From contig JAPKYR010000197.1 in the NCBI GenBank assembly GCA_026394215.1, positions 1 through 36,837 on the forward strand: 36,837 bases of DNA, read 5' to 3'. Below are positions 9,321-19,195 of the stretch, piece after piece. The stretch comes from a bacterium. Lineage in GTDB: Bacteria; JAJVIF01; JAPKYR01. Below the pieces are notes generated by a model. It saw only the letters and a program-made list of their open reading frames with translations, searched no databases and had not been told where the DNA came from. Made by a program: the position numbers and the translations under genes. How positions within the stretch are numbered: position 1 is the first letter of the stretch; every line of letters begins with the position of its first letter.

Positions 9321-9968
9321 ATGAAATTCTTTATTGATACGGCGAATGTCGATGAAATCAGGACGGCGGCGTCATGGGGGGTTCTCGATGGAGTCACGAC
9401 GAATCCCAGCCTGATAGCGAAGGAAAAACGCGATTACAAAGAGACGGTAAGGGAAATTTGTAAAATTACCCCGGGTCCTGTAAGCGCCGAGGTTCTTGCT
9501 ACGGACTATGAGGGAATTGTGAGAGAAGCGCGGGAATGGGCTTCCGTTGCCGGGAATGTTGTTGTGAAGGTACCGTTGACGCCCGACGGAATCAAGGCAG
9601 TAAAGACACTCTCAGGCGAGGAAATAAAAACCAATGTTACTTTGATTTTCAGTGTCACACAGGCGGTTCTCGCGGCAAAAGCCGGAGCGACATTTGTCAG
9701 TCCTTTTGTAGGGCGAATAGACGATATAGGCGGCGACGGGATGTACCTTGTCGAGGAAATACTTAACGCATACGCGAATTACGGCTACGAGACCGAGGTA
9801 ATTGTCGCGAGCGTGAGAAACGTCCGCCATGTGATCGAGTCGCTCGAAATGGGAGCGGATATCGCGACAATTCCATTTAATGTACTTAAGCAACTTTTCA
9901 ATCACCCGCTGACGGATATCGGAATTGAAAGGTTCCTCTCGGATTACCGAAAAGCGATGGGGGGTTAG
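9321..9968 (+). CDS. tal: Transaldolase / fructose-6-phosphate aldolase-like protein (short TAL)
   Basis: [84 protein letters not shown]. Confidence 0.97.
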   Translation: MKFFIDTANVDEIRTAASWGVLDGVTTNPSLIAKEKRDYKETVREICKITPGPVSAEVLATDYEGIVREAREWASVAGNVVVKVPLTPDGIKAVKTLSGEEIKTNVTLIFSVTQAVLAAKAGATFVSPFVGRIDDIGGDGMYLVEEILNAYANYGYETEVIVASVRNVRHVIESLEMGADIATIPFNVLKQLFNHPLTDIGIERFLSDYRKAMGG

Positions 9969-10019
9969 GAAAACTGGAGCAGGCACGAATTTTGCCATCG
10001 AAGGTTATCGAAGTTTAAT

Positions 10020-10559
10020 ATGGACCCATTTGAGAAGCCGGAAAAAGGGATCACAAGATTCACAATGTACAGGGATCTGCTTGAGCTTCCGCACGATTAT
10101 CCGCTGCCGTTCGGGTACCGTGTTGAGCCGTGGTTTCCCCCGTTGATGCCTGCGTTCGCGGCAGCGCTGGCAGTTTCATTTTCCGACTCTCCCGATATTC
10201 CGGTTTATTCCGATCTCGTTTCGAAAGATGGTTGCCTTCTCATGCTGAATGAGATTGTCAATGCCGCAGGATTCCTGTCGGGCGTTTCATGGCTCGTATT
10301 TTTCGGACGTGAGCCGTGCGGGCTGATGGTGTGTTCGAGTTCACCCGCCGGGCCTGAGGGGATCGTAAATTTAATCGGAATCGCGCCGCGACATCGCAGG
10401 ATGGCGATAGGCCAGCGTGTCCTGATCAAGGCGTTGTGGGCGATGAGGGATCGCAAGTTACCCCGCGTACATCTTAAAGTGAACAGGGATTGCCGCGGCG
10501 CGGTAATATTTTTCCGTTCACAGGGGTTTCAGGTCAGCGAATCGAAAGAGTATTTTTAG
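10020..10559 (+). CDS. GNAT-family N-acetyltransferase
   Basis: LIGIAPRHRRMAIGQRVLIKALWAMRDRKLPRVHLKVNRDCRGAVIFFRSQGFQV. Confidence 0.8.
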   Translation: MDPFEKPEKGITRFTMYRDLLELPHDYPLPFGYRVEPWFPPLMPAFAAALAVSFSDSPDIPVYSDLVSKDGCLLMLNEIVNAAGFLSGVSWLVFFGREPCGLMVCSSSPAGPEGIVNLIGIAPRHRRMAIGQRVLIKALWAMRDRKLPRVHLKVNRDCRGAVIFFRSQGFQVSESKEYF

Positions 10560-10601
10560 GGAAATTCGGATTCCAAAATGTCGATAATTACCCATATATC
10601 G

Positions 10602-10610
10602 TGTTATAAT
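10602..10610 (+). promoter_or_regulatory. Candidate extended -10 (TGTTATAAT)
   Basis: Lies inside the longest ORF version (10578), supporting the GTG start at 10653. Confidence 0.4.
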
Positions 10611-10652
10611 TCAAATCAGAAGGACCTACGAAGTAGTTGGAGAAGTGATTCT

Positions 10653-10976
10653 GTGAACTTATTCGGACGTAAGAACGATAGGAAGAAGCCGGGGAAAAAA
10701 CTCCGCTACAAGACTCCCGTATGCAGTAAATGCGAGAAAATAATCGAGCCCATGGATATGTCCCTCGGCAGCGTTGTCGAGGATATGGGCGCGTTTTTCT
10801 ACTCAGGGAGCGAGGGCCATTTATTCGAGCCATTGTTCGAAGGGGTAATCTGTCCAAGATGCAGGACAATGATGTGCTCGGACTGCCAGTCCGAGTTATA
10901 CGACGCTCTGGAATGTCCCAAATGCGGCGGGTTGTTCAAGCAGATTATGGAACACAGGCTGCAGAAGATTGAGTAG
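10653..10976 (+). CDS. Small zinc-ribbon protein with four CxxC motifs
   Basis: CSKC, CPRC, CSDC and CPKC in about 107 aa; GTG start chosen because a -10-like box overlaps the longer ORF start. Confidence 0.7.
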   Translation: MNLFGRKNDRKKPGKKLRYKTPVCSKCEKIIEPMDMSLGSVVEDMGAFFYSGSEGHLFEPLFEGVICPRCRTMMCSDCQSELYDALECPKCGGLFKQIMEHRLQKIE

Positions 10977-11035
10977 TGGACTATTTTATATTGACCGTAA
11001 CCTCTCAGTTAAATGACAATATAATAAACAAAGGC

Positions 11036-11119
11036 TGGTGGCGCCTACAAACCTTCGCACCCCCGGCAGCCATGAGTAATTGGCGATTATCATGGTGTTC
11101 CGGTTTGTAGGAGCCACCA
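11036..11119. repeat. Palindromic/MITE-like element (TGGTGGCGCCTACAAACC ... GGTTTGTAGGAGCCACCA)
   Basis: 18-bp terminal inverted repeats with one mismatch; related termini at 31333-31482. Confidence 0.75.
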
Positions 11120-11187
11120 CCCTCCTCTCACTTGAAAATCCTGCTTTATGGCTGAAGCGTTGCGTTTGTTTTAAGAAAAATGGAAGG

Positions 11188-11625
11188 TTATTCGGCATCT
11201 CTCGCGTCGAGATAGCCGCACGATTTTGTTCCGGAATTCATCTGGCATTCGTCGGGATTGTATGTCCCGCATTGCAGACAAACTGATTTTGCGATCGGTA
11301 CAAGTTTTACTATGGCTGAGGACAGGTCGTGCATCTGCTTGTTAAGATTTAAAGCGTTCTCAGCGCCGAAATCTTCGAGAATCCTGGTTATTTCCTGCAT
11401 TTTCAAACTGTCATATTTATCGACCATTTTTTTCCCGGAGGGGGTCAGATGCAGATGGGCAATCCGCCTGTCCTGCGGATCCTCGCGACGCTTCAAAAGC
11501 CCTAGCCGGACCAGTTTATCGATAGTTTTAGTCGCGGCAGGATAGCTGACCTTCATATACTGCGCAATATCCCCGACAGTTTCGCCCGGTCGGACATCCA
11601 ATATCCTCAGCAAGTTCATATGCAC
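11188..11625 (-). CDS. MarR-family winged-helix regulator with Cys-rich C-terminal tail; N-terminus uncertain
   Basis: GDIAQYMKVSYPAATKTIDKLVRLGLLKRREDPQDRRIAHLHLTPSGKKMVDKY is the MarR wHTH; tail reads CLQCGTYNPDECQMNSGTKSCGYL. Confidence 0.85.
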   Translation of the reverse strand: MHMNLLRILDVRPGETVGDIAQYMKVSYPAATKTIDKLVRLGLLKRREDPQDRRIAHLHLTPSGKKMVDKYDSLKMQEITRILEDFGAENALNLNKQMHDLSSAIVKLVPIAKSVCLQCGTYNPDECQMNSGTKSCGYLDARDAE

Positions 11626-11726
11626 ATAGCTAAGGGGTTTTTCAGTGGCTTCTTCGATAAACCGGCGCTCAATGTAATGGCGCGTAAAAGGTAATGCTGA
11701 AAAAACCTGAATTTCTTAAACACCAT

Positions 11727-11805
11727 GCAGGACAGGCTTTCCAGTCTGTCGCTGCCTGCCATTATTCATCATGGTTTCAATGACAGGCTGGAAAGCCTGC
11801 CCTGC
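11727..11805. repeat. Long inverted repeat (GCAGGACAGGCTTTCCAGTCTGTC ... GACAGGCTGGAAAGCCTGCCCTGC)
   Basis: 24-bp arms (11727-11750 / 11782-11805) with two mismatches. Confidence 0.8.
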
Positions 11806-11858
11806 GAACCGCGTTCTTTTTCGCCACTACCTTTACAGCGTATCTGCACGAGCCATGT

Positions 11859-11890
11859 TAAAAAAAGCCCCCGATTATCACCGGGGGCTG
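11859..11890 (-). terminator. Rho-independent terminator of the PKD gene
   Basis: AGCCCCCG/CGGGGGCT hairpin; on the minus strand followed by TTTTTT; lies just past the stop at 11912. Confidence 0.8.
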
Positions 11891-11911
11891 TTTAATTTCA
11901 ATTAATAACCC

Positions 11912-14900
11912 TTATTCATAATAATCCGCGAACCAGAAGCCGAGAGCATCCTGGCCAGGACACATTAGATCGCGATCGCTGATATTGGCAGCCGGGTTGA
12001 TGGTCATCGATGGCCATACTGTGCCGCCGTAATAAGCGGTGTCGATCAGGCTCATGGTCTTATCGTACTTATGAATTTCAGCAGTGGTGGTTGATGTTCT
12101 ACCGTAAATAATGATATGGCAATCTTCATTAGGGCTGACATGGTCGATCTCGATATCGCCGTAGATCGCATAACCGTAAGCTGAACTGGACTCATAGTCC
12201 AGGTTGGTGAACAGGGATCCGACAGTCACCACGTTTGCAAGAGTGGCGATATTGAATCCCTGAACTCGTCCGAGACCATCAGGACCGGCATCGAAGATGT
12301 ACAGTAGCTGATCCGTGATGTCGATTGCGATATCGAAGATATCGTACTCGTTTCCGGTATAAGTATTTATGTCGTAGTGTACCCAGTTGTTGTAATAGGA
12401 CGGAGCGCCGACGTAATTTCCATGCCAGATGTTAACATTGGCGGTATCGCTGGTTTTTGCGACAATCCAGAGGTCGCCGTTGGAGTTGAAGTCGGCAGCC
12501 ATTATCTTGGCAGACGCACCAATATTGTAAGTGTAGAGCACCGGGTTACCGGCAAGCATTGTTGCATCGACCAGGCGAATTGTGCCAGGCTCATCTGACG
12601 TTACTACGGCTACATAGCTATCCAATGGGCTGGCATCAAGTGAAGTCACGATAACGGTACCAGTTTCCGGGCCGCCGGTCTTGACGGTGTAGATATTGTC
12701 ATCGATCGGGTTGTTGCTGTCCGCATTGGGATTGAATCGTGTCAGGCTGTGATAGCCGCCCTGTACGATTCCGTGACCTTTGAATACGCCGGCTTCGAAG
12801 TAAGCGATATCGGCGCGAGGCACAATTGAGAATGCAATATTGGAGTAACCTGCGACAAGACTACGGGTCGATGCCGGATCGAAAATATTAAACATGTGGA
12901 TGCCCTGGGCGCATCCGGTCAGAGTGACCGTAATATGGATAGGCGTGGCGTAGACAATGTTGCCTTCATTGTCAGTGGCTCTCAGCAGGACATCGTACTC
13001 ACCAGGAGCATCATAGGAAATTGCCATAGTAGTGCCGGTATGGTCGACAGTGAATGTGAGACCATCCCAGTCGGCATCCCAGTCAAGTGTCAGTCCGGCA
13101 AGGCCGCAGTCGCCATCCGTTGAAGATGAGCCGTCAAAGTTGAACGTATCATCGGTAGTACCCTCGGTTTTATCGACTGTCGAGACAGCAGTCGGGGTCG
13201 TGTCGGTGACAGTAACCGAAAGTGAAGTAGTACCAACTTCTCCATCATCGTCGGTAACCATGAATCCAACCGTGTAGTTGTCAGGTGTATTGAATGTATG
13301 GAATACATCGGTGCCTGACTCATCGTAAGTACCGTCATTGTTCCAGTCCCATTCATAACTGACAATCAAGCCTCCGTCAGGATCGTACGAGCCATCGTCC
13401 ATAAATTCGATTGACATGCATTCGGTCGGGTTTGTAGTTGAAGGAATAAATGTAGCCTTGGCAATTGGAGGTACTGTTCCGACGTGGATTGTGTCGAGAG
13501 TGTACGTGTCTTGAGCGCCTTCATCGTCAGTTACTCTGAGTTTTGGAGCGTAGTCGCCTGGTGCTGAATAGGAATAACTGACTATATCGCCGGACAGGTC
13601 GTATGTGCCGTCGCCATCAACATCCCACTCGTAATCTGCGATGTAATTGCCATCGCAGTCGTTATCCGTCGATCCTGTTCCATCAAATTCTACGGATTCG
13701 CCGATAATTACATCGTACTTATCAGCCACGCCATAGGCTGTCGGATCGTTCTGTCCGACAGTGATCATCGAGAGATCGACTTCATCGGTGTTTCCTTCGT
13801 TATCGGTAACACGGCAGGAAGGAATCCTGTTTCCCATACCATCGTAGCTGTACTTGACTTTGCTGTCGTCCACGATCCATGTGCCGTCACCTTCGAAATC
13901 CCACTCATAGAGAGCAATGCCGCCGTTTCCGCAGAGTCCGTCGTATGATTCGGAAGCGTCGAAGTTTACTTCCTCACAGACATTGACGGCAGTTTTGTCG
14001 ACGGTCGCAACCGCTGTCGGGGCAGTATCCGCGATTTCAACATCGAATGAAACCGTGTCGGTGCTGCCTTCATTATCGGTGACCATCAGACTGCCGTTAA
14101 CAGTTTCCGGATCGTTATATTCCCAACTCGGGGACGGTCCCGTGGTTTCGTATGTGCCGTCGCCGTCAAGATCCCAGTCGTAGCTGACGATAAAATCGCC
14201 GCTGCAGTCCTGATCGTAAGAACCCGTTCCGTCGAACTCGACGGTATCGCATTCATCTACGTAGTAGACCGTCTGGTCCGGAACAGCGACCGGGTCGAGA
14301 TCGACAACGGTGACTGTATTGTTCACAGTATCGGTTAGGCCATTTGTATCTGTGACACGAAGAGTGATGCTATGGTCGCCGACAGTATCGTAGGTCCAGA
14401 CTGTGTCAGACGTTGTACCGAAATAATCGTAAGTTCCGTCGTTGTCGAAATCCCAGTCATAATTTGAGATGGGGGAGTCGCCAGCGGTTGAACATGATGC
14501 ATCGAGGAAGAACTGCTCGCAAACGATCGGGTCGTCCGCCGGAGTAATGAAGCATGCGGTTGGACCGGTCAGATCGGAGATATGTACATCGACTGTATCC
14601 TGGGCTGTGCCGTCTTCATCGTCCTGGACTTCAAGTGTGACAGTGTAATCGCCGGCATAGTCGAAAGCGAATTCGACATTGATGTCGTAAGCGTCCCACG
14701 TGCCGTCGTCATTGAAATCCCATCGATACTCAACGATTTCCATGTTGTCGCAGTCATTATCGTGAGAGTTGGAGCCGTCGAAGAAAATGGACTCGCCGAT
14801 CTTCGCGTTGGTCTTGTCGGCAGTAGCGACTGCAGTCGGCAGTACATTGCTGACCGTGATCGACGGAAGATCGACTTCATCGGTGTTGCCTTTGTTATCC

Positions 14901-17900
14901 GTAACGCGGCATGAAGGAATCCTGTTTCCAACGTCATCGTAGCTGTAACCTGGGGTAGAAGAATCGACAACCCAATTGCCGTCGCCTTCGAAATCCCACT
15001 CATAGAGAGCAATGCCGCCGTTTCCGCAGAGTCCGTCGTATGATTCGGAAGCGTCGAAATTAACATCTCCGCAAACATCGATTTCGGTAATATCGACTGT
15101 TGCTACAGCGGTCGGCGTCGTATCGCTGACTTCAACCGTGAACGCGGTTGAATCCGTACTGCCTTCATTATCAGTGACCATCAGACTGCCGTTAACAGTA
15201 TCCGGATCGTTATATTCCCAACTCGGGGTCGGTCCCGTGGTTTCGTATGTGCCGTTGCCGTCAAGATCCCAGTCGTAGCTGACGATAAAATCGCCGCTGC
15301 AGTCCTGGTCGTACGAACCGGTGCCGTCGAAGTTGGCAGTACCGCATTCACCCACGTAGTAGACCGTCTGGTCCGGAACAGCGACAGGGTCGAGATCGAC
15401 AACTGTAACTGTCCCTATCGCATCATCGGAGTAACCATTTGAATCCGTAACCTGAAGCCATATGTCATGGTCGCCTGTTTCGCTAAAGGTCCATGATGCA
15501 ATCGGGCTTGCGCTGGAGTAATCGGCAGTGCCGTCTCCATCGAAATCCCAATCATAGTTCACGATTGGGGCATCGCCCTCGGTGGAGCATGAGGCGTCGA
15601 GGGTAAATTCAGCGCAAACTACCGGATCGGGTACCGGACCTTCGAAACATGCGGTCGGGCCGGTTATGGAAGTAACATTAATTTCCATAGAATCGGTGTC
15701 AATTCCGCCTTCATCATCAGTAACCCTTAATTGCGGGTAGTAAGTTCCAAAAACCGAGTAGGAGTGTGTTGTGTTCGGACCGGCATCGACCCAGTACATA
15801 CCGTCACCCTGGAAGTTCCACTCATACATTGAGATTTCAGCGCCATCGCAGTCATTGTCGAGTGAGCCGGAGCCGTCGAAATTAATGACTTCATCAACCT
15901 GGACGTCAGTCTTATCGGCAGCGATAACCGCTGTCGGAAGGACGTTATTGACCGTTATCGTCGGGAGATCGACTTCATCGGTGTTGCCTTCGCCATCGGT
16001 TACCCGGCAGGAAGGAGTGAAATTCCCGACATATTCAAAGCTGTAGCTGGGGGTAGAAGAATCGACAACCCAGTTGCCGTCGCCTTCGAAATCCCACTCA
16101 TAGAGAGCAATGCCGCCGTTTCCGCAAAGGCCGTCGTACGAGCCGGAAGCACTGAAATCGACTGAATCGCAGACGTCGATTTCGGTAGCATCGACGATTG
16201 CAACGGCGGTCGGCATCGTATCGCTGACTTCGATTGAAAAACCGGTGGTAGCAGTGCTGCCTTCATTATCGGTAACCATAAGGTCGCCGTCGACAATTCC
16301 GGGAGTATTGTACTCATAGCTTGGATTCGGGCCGGTGGACTCGTATGTGCCGTCGCCGTTAAGGTCCCAGTCGTAGGAGATGATAATGTCGCCGTCGCAG
16401 TCCTGATCGTAAGAACCCGTTCCGTCGAACTCGACGGTATCGCATTCATCCACGTAGTAGACCGTCTGGTCCGGAACAGCAACAGGGTCGAGGTCTCCGA
16501 TTGAAACCTGGCCAATGTAAGTATCGGTGAGTCCGTTTGTATCGGTTACGCGAAGGGTAATATCAATGTCGCCGATATCGAAGAAGGACCAGACGGAATC
16601 GGGCGATGTGCCGTTGAAATCGTAAGTCCCGTCACCGTCGAAATCCCAGTCGTACTGAGAGATCGGGGCGTCGCCTGCAGTCGAGCATGATCCATCGAAG
16701 AAGACCTGTTCGCAGACGATGGGATATTCGGTTACCACGGTAAAGCATGCGGTCGGGCCGGTAGTGTCGGAAACATGAATATCGACCTGGTCCTGAGCCG
16801 TTCCGCCTTCATCGTCCTCAACCTCGAGAGTGACAGTGTAATCGCCGGCGGTAGAATAGTAGTGATCAACGGTTTCGCCGTTCGATTCAAAAACTTCGTC
16901 TCCATCGAGATCCCATCGGTAATCAACAATTTCCATATTATCGCAGTCGTTATCATGCGACATGGAGCCGTCGAACTCGACGGTTTCTCCAACCTTGACG
17001 TCGGTTTTATTTACGTCGATAACTGCGGTCGGAAGTACGTTATTGACGGTAATCTCGAGTGGGGTATCAAGAGTGTCGGTCTGTCCGTCGGTGCAAGTAA
17101 CTCTGCACTGTATTTGATGAGAATCAATAGTATCGAATGAATGAACAGCATCCGGGGTTGTAGTAAATTCATCGTAGGTGCCGTCATTATCCCAGTCCCA
17201 TGCATATTCGGAAATATTGCAATCACCGGTAGAGCAGGAGGCATCGAAGAACACCATCTCGCAGACATCCGGATCTCCGCCGCCGTACACGCTCCATGTA
17301 GCGCAGGCATGCGGGGGTTCCGATGGCTCATTGACCGCGATTTCGAGGGCGTTATCAAGCATAACGGTATCGCCCTCATCGTCCGTTACCTGAAGCTGGA
17401 CGTAATAGGTACCGGGGTCAGTGTAAGAATGGGTAACATTTTCTCCCGATGCATCGGCGTTGAAAGTGCCGATGTAATCGAAATCCCACTCGAATCCGGC
17501 GATGCTTTCGCCGTCGCAGTCATTGTCGTGCGAATCGGTACCTGAGAAATGGACGTCCTGTCCGACTTCCACTTCGTACAGATCGGCGGTCGCGACAGCG
17601 GTCGGGAGTGCATTTACCCAGGATACGGTATCTTCAAATTCACCGGTCAGCCCGGTCGAATCGGTAACGACAAGCCTTACGCAGAAATCCCCGACTTGAG
17701 TGTAGGGGAAGACTGCTATCGGGCTGTCGCTTGTGAACTCGATCGTGCCGTCGCAATTGATATCCCATTCGTATGAAACGATATCTCCATCGGGATCGGT
17801 GGAGCAGGAGGCGTCAAACGTGATGTCCTGGCATGGAATAGCGATATCGGGTTCGTATGTATAACATGCGGTGGGTTCCTGAGGAGCGGCATTAATTGTA

Positions 17901-19195
17901 ATTTCAAGCCGTTCATCCGTGGGGAGACCCAGCGTGTCGGAGAGGAGCGCATCGTTGGTAACCCTGAGGTCTACCATATACACTCCCGGGGTATCAAATG
18001 AGTGAGCGATTGTCGGGGCATCATAGACTTCGAAAATTCCATCGCCGTCGAAATCCCACTCATACAGAACAATTGAGCCGCCGTTCGGGTCATATGATCC
18101 GGTGCCGTCGAAAGTAATGTCTTCACCTGTGTAGGCTTCATATTTTGAAGCTGTTCCGACAGCGACAGGCGGTACTGGTGGCGGAATTACATTAACCTCA
18201 ATGAGAGCGTCGCCGGGGTCATCGGTAAGGTCGTCTTTGGCGCCTTCATTGTCGGTTACCGTAAGGTTGATGTATTTTGTCCCGGTAGTGCTATAGGTGA
18301 AATCAGCCGATGTACCGGTATAGTCAGTGATTCCATCTTCGTTAACGTCCCATTCATAGTTGTCAATGGTCCCGCCGTCGGGATCGTATGAACCGTTGTC
18401 CTGGACATGAACGGTTTCACCCACGATGACGGTTGGGGTAGTTGTGACACCCTTGGCAACCGGATCATAGTAAACAAGTCCGCCGACTTTGAAGCTTCCC
18501 GCAAGGTCATCGAAGATTATGATTGATAGCCACCCACCGAAAATCGGGTAACCAACGATGATTTTGGTGAAGTACTTTCCATCGGCAAGGGTTCCAGGAA
18601 TCGACCAGTCGCCGTTCAGGGTAATTCCTGAGTACGGAATCTGGAAATTGTACCATGTGTCCATAGCATCGGGAGCCAGTGGATGGCTATGCTGGTCGAC
18701 TTGAGTAGCCGAAGCGCACAGCTTCTTCAAAGTCACTGGCAAATTACTGGCTAAATTGACCTCGTAGATCATAAGATCGCCAGGCTCATATGTCGGGAAG
18801 CCGGTGCTGTCAAGGTCAGCGTTCGTATACTTCACGTTGCACTTGATCAGATTAAGCCAGGTAAGGTTGAAGCCCATCTGCGACTGGCGTTCACTTTCAG
18901 CCCTCTCCAGAGCTTTTAATTTCGGGGCCATGTAATCGATTCTGAAGTCCCAGCCTTCGCTGGTATCAACGATTGTTCCCCAGGCAAGTAATTCATTGTT
19001 TTCATCGGAAGTGTAATAGAAATTTCCGAGGATTCTACCGGTTACCGTTTCCTGGTTAGTGCCAGGGTCGGTATTTATCCCGGGGTTGGGATTCTGGTCG
19101 ACTGGAGGTGTAGTAGGACTACTACCCCCACCGGAACAACCAATTAGCATTAGGATAATCGCGATGACAAGAATTCGCGTGACATGCTGAAGCAT
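11912..19195 (-). CDS. Giant (2427 aa) multi-PKD-domain lipoprotein with C-terminal non-PKD (probably beta-propeller) domain
   Basis: Lipobox LMLIGCSGGGSS; about 20 tandem PKD-type units (PTAVATADK...V.FDGSGS.D.DC...YEWDFDGDGTYD...HSY..PG.Y.V.L.VTDDEG); C-terminus lacks PKD motifs. Confidence 0.93.
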   Translation of the reverse strand: MLQHVTRILVIAIILMLIGCSGGGSSPTTPPVDQNPNPGINTDPGTNQETVTGRILGNFYYTSDENNELLAWGTIVDTSEGWDFRIDYMAPKLKALERAESERQSQMGFNLTWLNLIKCNVKYTNADLDSTGFPTYEPGDLMIYEVNLASNLPVTLKKLCASATQVDQHSHPLAPDAMDTWYNFQIPYSGITLNGDWSIPGTLADGKYFTKIIVGYPIFGGWLSIIIFDDLAGSFKVGGLVYYDPVAKGVTTTPTVIVGETVHVQDNGSYDPDGGTIDNYEWDVNEDGITDYTGTSADFTYSTTGTKYINLTVTDNEGAKDDLTDDPGDALIEVNVIPPPVPPVAVGTASKYEAYTGEDITFDGTGSYDPNGGSIVLYEWDFDGDGIFEVYDAPTIAHSFDTPGVYMVDLRVTNDALLSDTLGLPTDERLEITINAAPQEPTACYTYEPDIAIPCQDITFDASCSTDPDGDIVSYEWDINCDGTIEFTSDSPIAVFPYTQVGDFCVRLVVTDSTGLTGEFEDTVSWVNALPTAVATADLYEVEVGQDVHFSGTDSHDNDCDGESIAGFEWDFDYIGTFNADASGENVTHSYTDPGTYYVQLQVTDDEGDTVMLDNALEIAVNEPSEPPHACATWSVYGGGDPDVCEMVFFDASCSTGDCNISEYAWDWDNDGTYDEFTTTPDAVHSFDTIDSHQIQCRVTCTDGQTDTLDTPLEITVNNVLPTAVIDVNKTDVKVGETVEFDGSMSHDNDCDNMEIVDYRWDLDGDEVFESNGETVDHYYSTAGDYTVTLEVEDDEGGTAQDQVDIHVSDTTGPTACFTVVTEYPIVCEQVFFDGSCSTAGDAPISQYDWDFDGDGTYDFNGTSPDSVWSFFDIGDIDITLRVTDTNGLTDTYIGQVSIGDLDPVAVPDQTVYYVDECDTVEFDGTGSYDQDCDGDIIISYDWDLNGDGTYESTGPNPSYEYNTPGIVDGDLMVTDNEGSTATTGFSIEVSDTMPTAVAIVDATEIDVCDSVDFSASGSYDGLCGNGGIALYEWDFEGDGNWVVDSSTPSYSFEYVGNFTPSCRVTDGEGNTDEVDLPTITVNNVLPTAVIAADKTDVQVDEVINFDGSGSLDNDCDGAEISMYEWNFQGDGMYWVDAGPNTTHSYSVFGTYYPQLRVTDDEGGIDTDSMEINVTSITGPTACFEGPVPDPVVCAEFTLDASCSTEGDAPIVNYDWDFDGDGTADYSSASPIASWTFSETGDHDIWLQVTDSNGYSDDAIGTVTVVDLDPVAVPDQTVYYVGECGTANFDGTGSYDQDCSGDFIVSYDWDLDGNGTYETTGPTPSWEYNDPDTVNGSLMVTDNEGSTDSTAFTVEVSDTTPTAVATVDITEIDVCGDVNFDASESYDGLCGNGGIALYEWDFEGDGNWVVDSSTPGYSYDDVGNRIPSCRVTDNKGNTDEVDLPSITVSNVLPTAVATADKTNAKIGESIFFDGSNSHDNDCDNMEIVEYRWDFNDDGTWDAYDINVEFAFDYAGDYTVTLEVQDDEDGTAQDTVDVHISDLTGPTACFITPADDPIVCEQFFLDASCSTAGDSPISNYDWDFDNDGTYDYFGTTSDTVWTYDTVGDHSITLRVTDTNGLTDTVNNTVTVVDLDPVAVPDQTVYYVDECDTVEFDGTGSYDQDCSGDFIVSYDWDLDGDGTYETTGPSPSWEYNDPETVNGSLMVTDNEGSTDTVSFDVEIADTAPTAVATVDKTAVNVCEEVNFDASESYDGLCGNGGIALYEWDFEGDGTWIVDDSKVKYSYDGMGNRIPSCRVTDNEGNTDEVDLSMITVGQNDPTAYGVADKYDVIIGESVEFDGTGSTDNDCDGNYIADYEWDVDGDGTYDLSGDIVSYSYSAPGDYAPKLRVTDDEGAQDTYTLDTIHVGTVPPIAKATFIPSTTNPTECMSIEFMDDGSYDPDGGLIVSYEWDWNNDGTYDESGTDVFHTFNTPDNYTVGFMVTDDDGEVGTTSLSVTVTDTTPTAVSTVDKTEGTTDDTFNFDGSSSTDGDCGLAGLTLDWDADWDGLTFTVDHTGTTMAISYDAPGEYDVLLRATDNEGNIVYATPIHITVTLTGCAQGIHMFNIFDPASTRSLVAGYSNIAFSIVPRADIAYFEAGVFKGHGIVQGGYHSLTRFNPNADSNNPIDDNIYTVKTGGPETGTVIVTSLDASPLDSYVAVVTSDEPGTIRLVDATMLAGNPVLYTYNIGASAKIMAADFNSNGDLWIVAKTSDTANVNIWHGNYVGAPSYYNNWVHYDINTYTGNEYDIFDIAIDITDQLLYIFDAGPDGLGRVQGFNIATLANVVTVGSLFTNLDYESSSAYGYAIYGDIEIDHVSPNEDCHIIIYGRTSTTTAEIHKYDKTMSLIDTAYYGGTVWPSMTINPAANISDRDLMCPGQDALGFWFADYYE
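13465..16753 (-). repeat. Higher-order tandem repeat inside the PKD gene: three copies of about 1096 bp, each four PKD domains
   Basis: CATGCGGT(C/T)GG(G/A)CCGGT recurs at about 14553, 15649 and 16746; GTAGTAGACCGTCTGGTCCGG recurs at 14261, 15356 and 16454. Confidence 0.85.

Noticed and set aside
12377-18510. Many plus- and minus-frame ORFs of 60-170 aa inside the PKD gene
   Set aside because: They are shadow ORFs of the repetitive, stop-poor PKD reading frame; compositions are Ser/Thr/Arg-rich and recur with the repeat, with no independent start signals.
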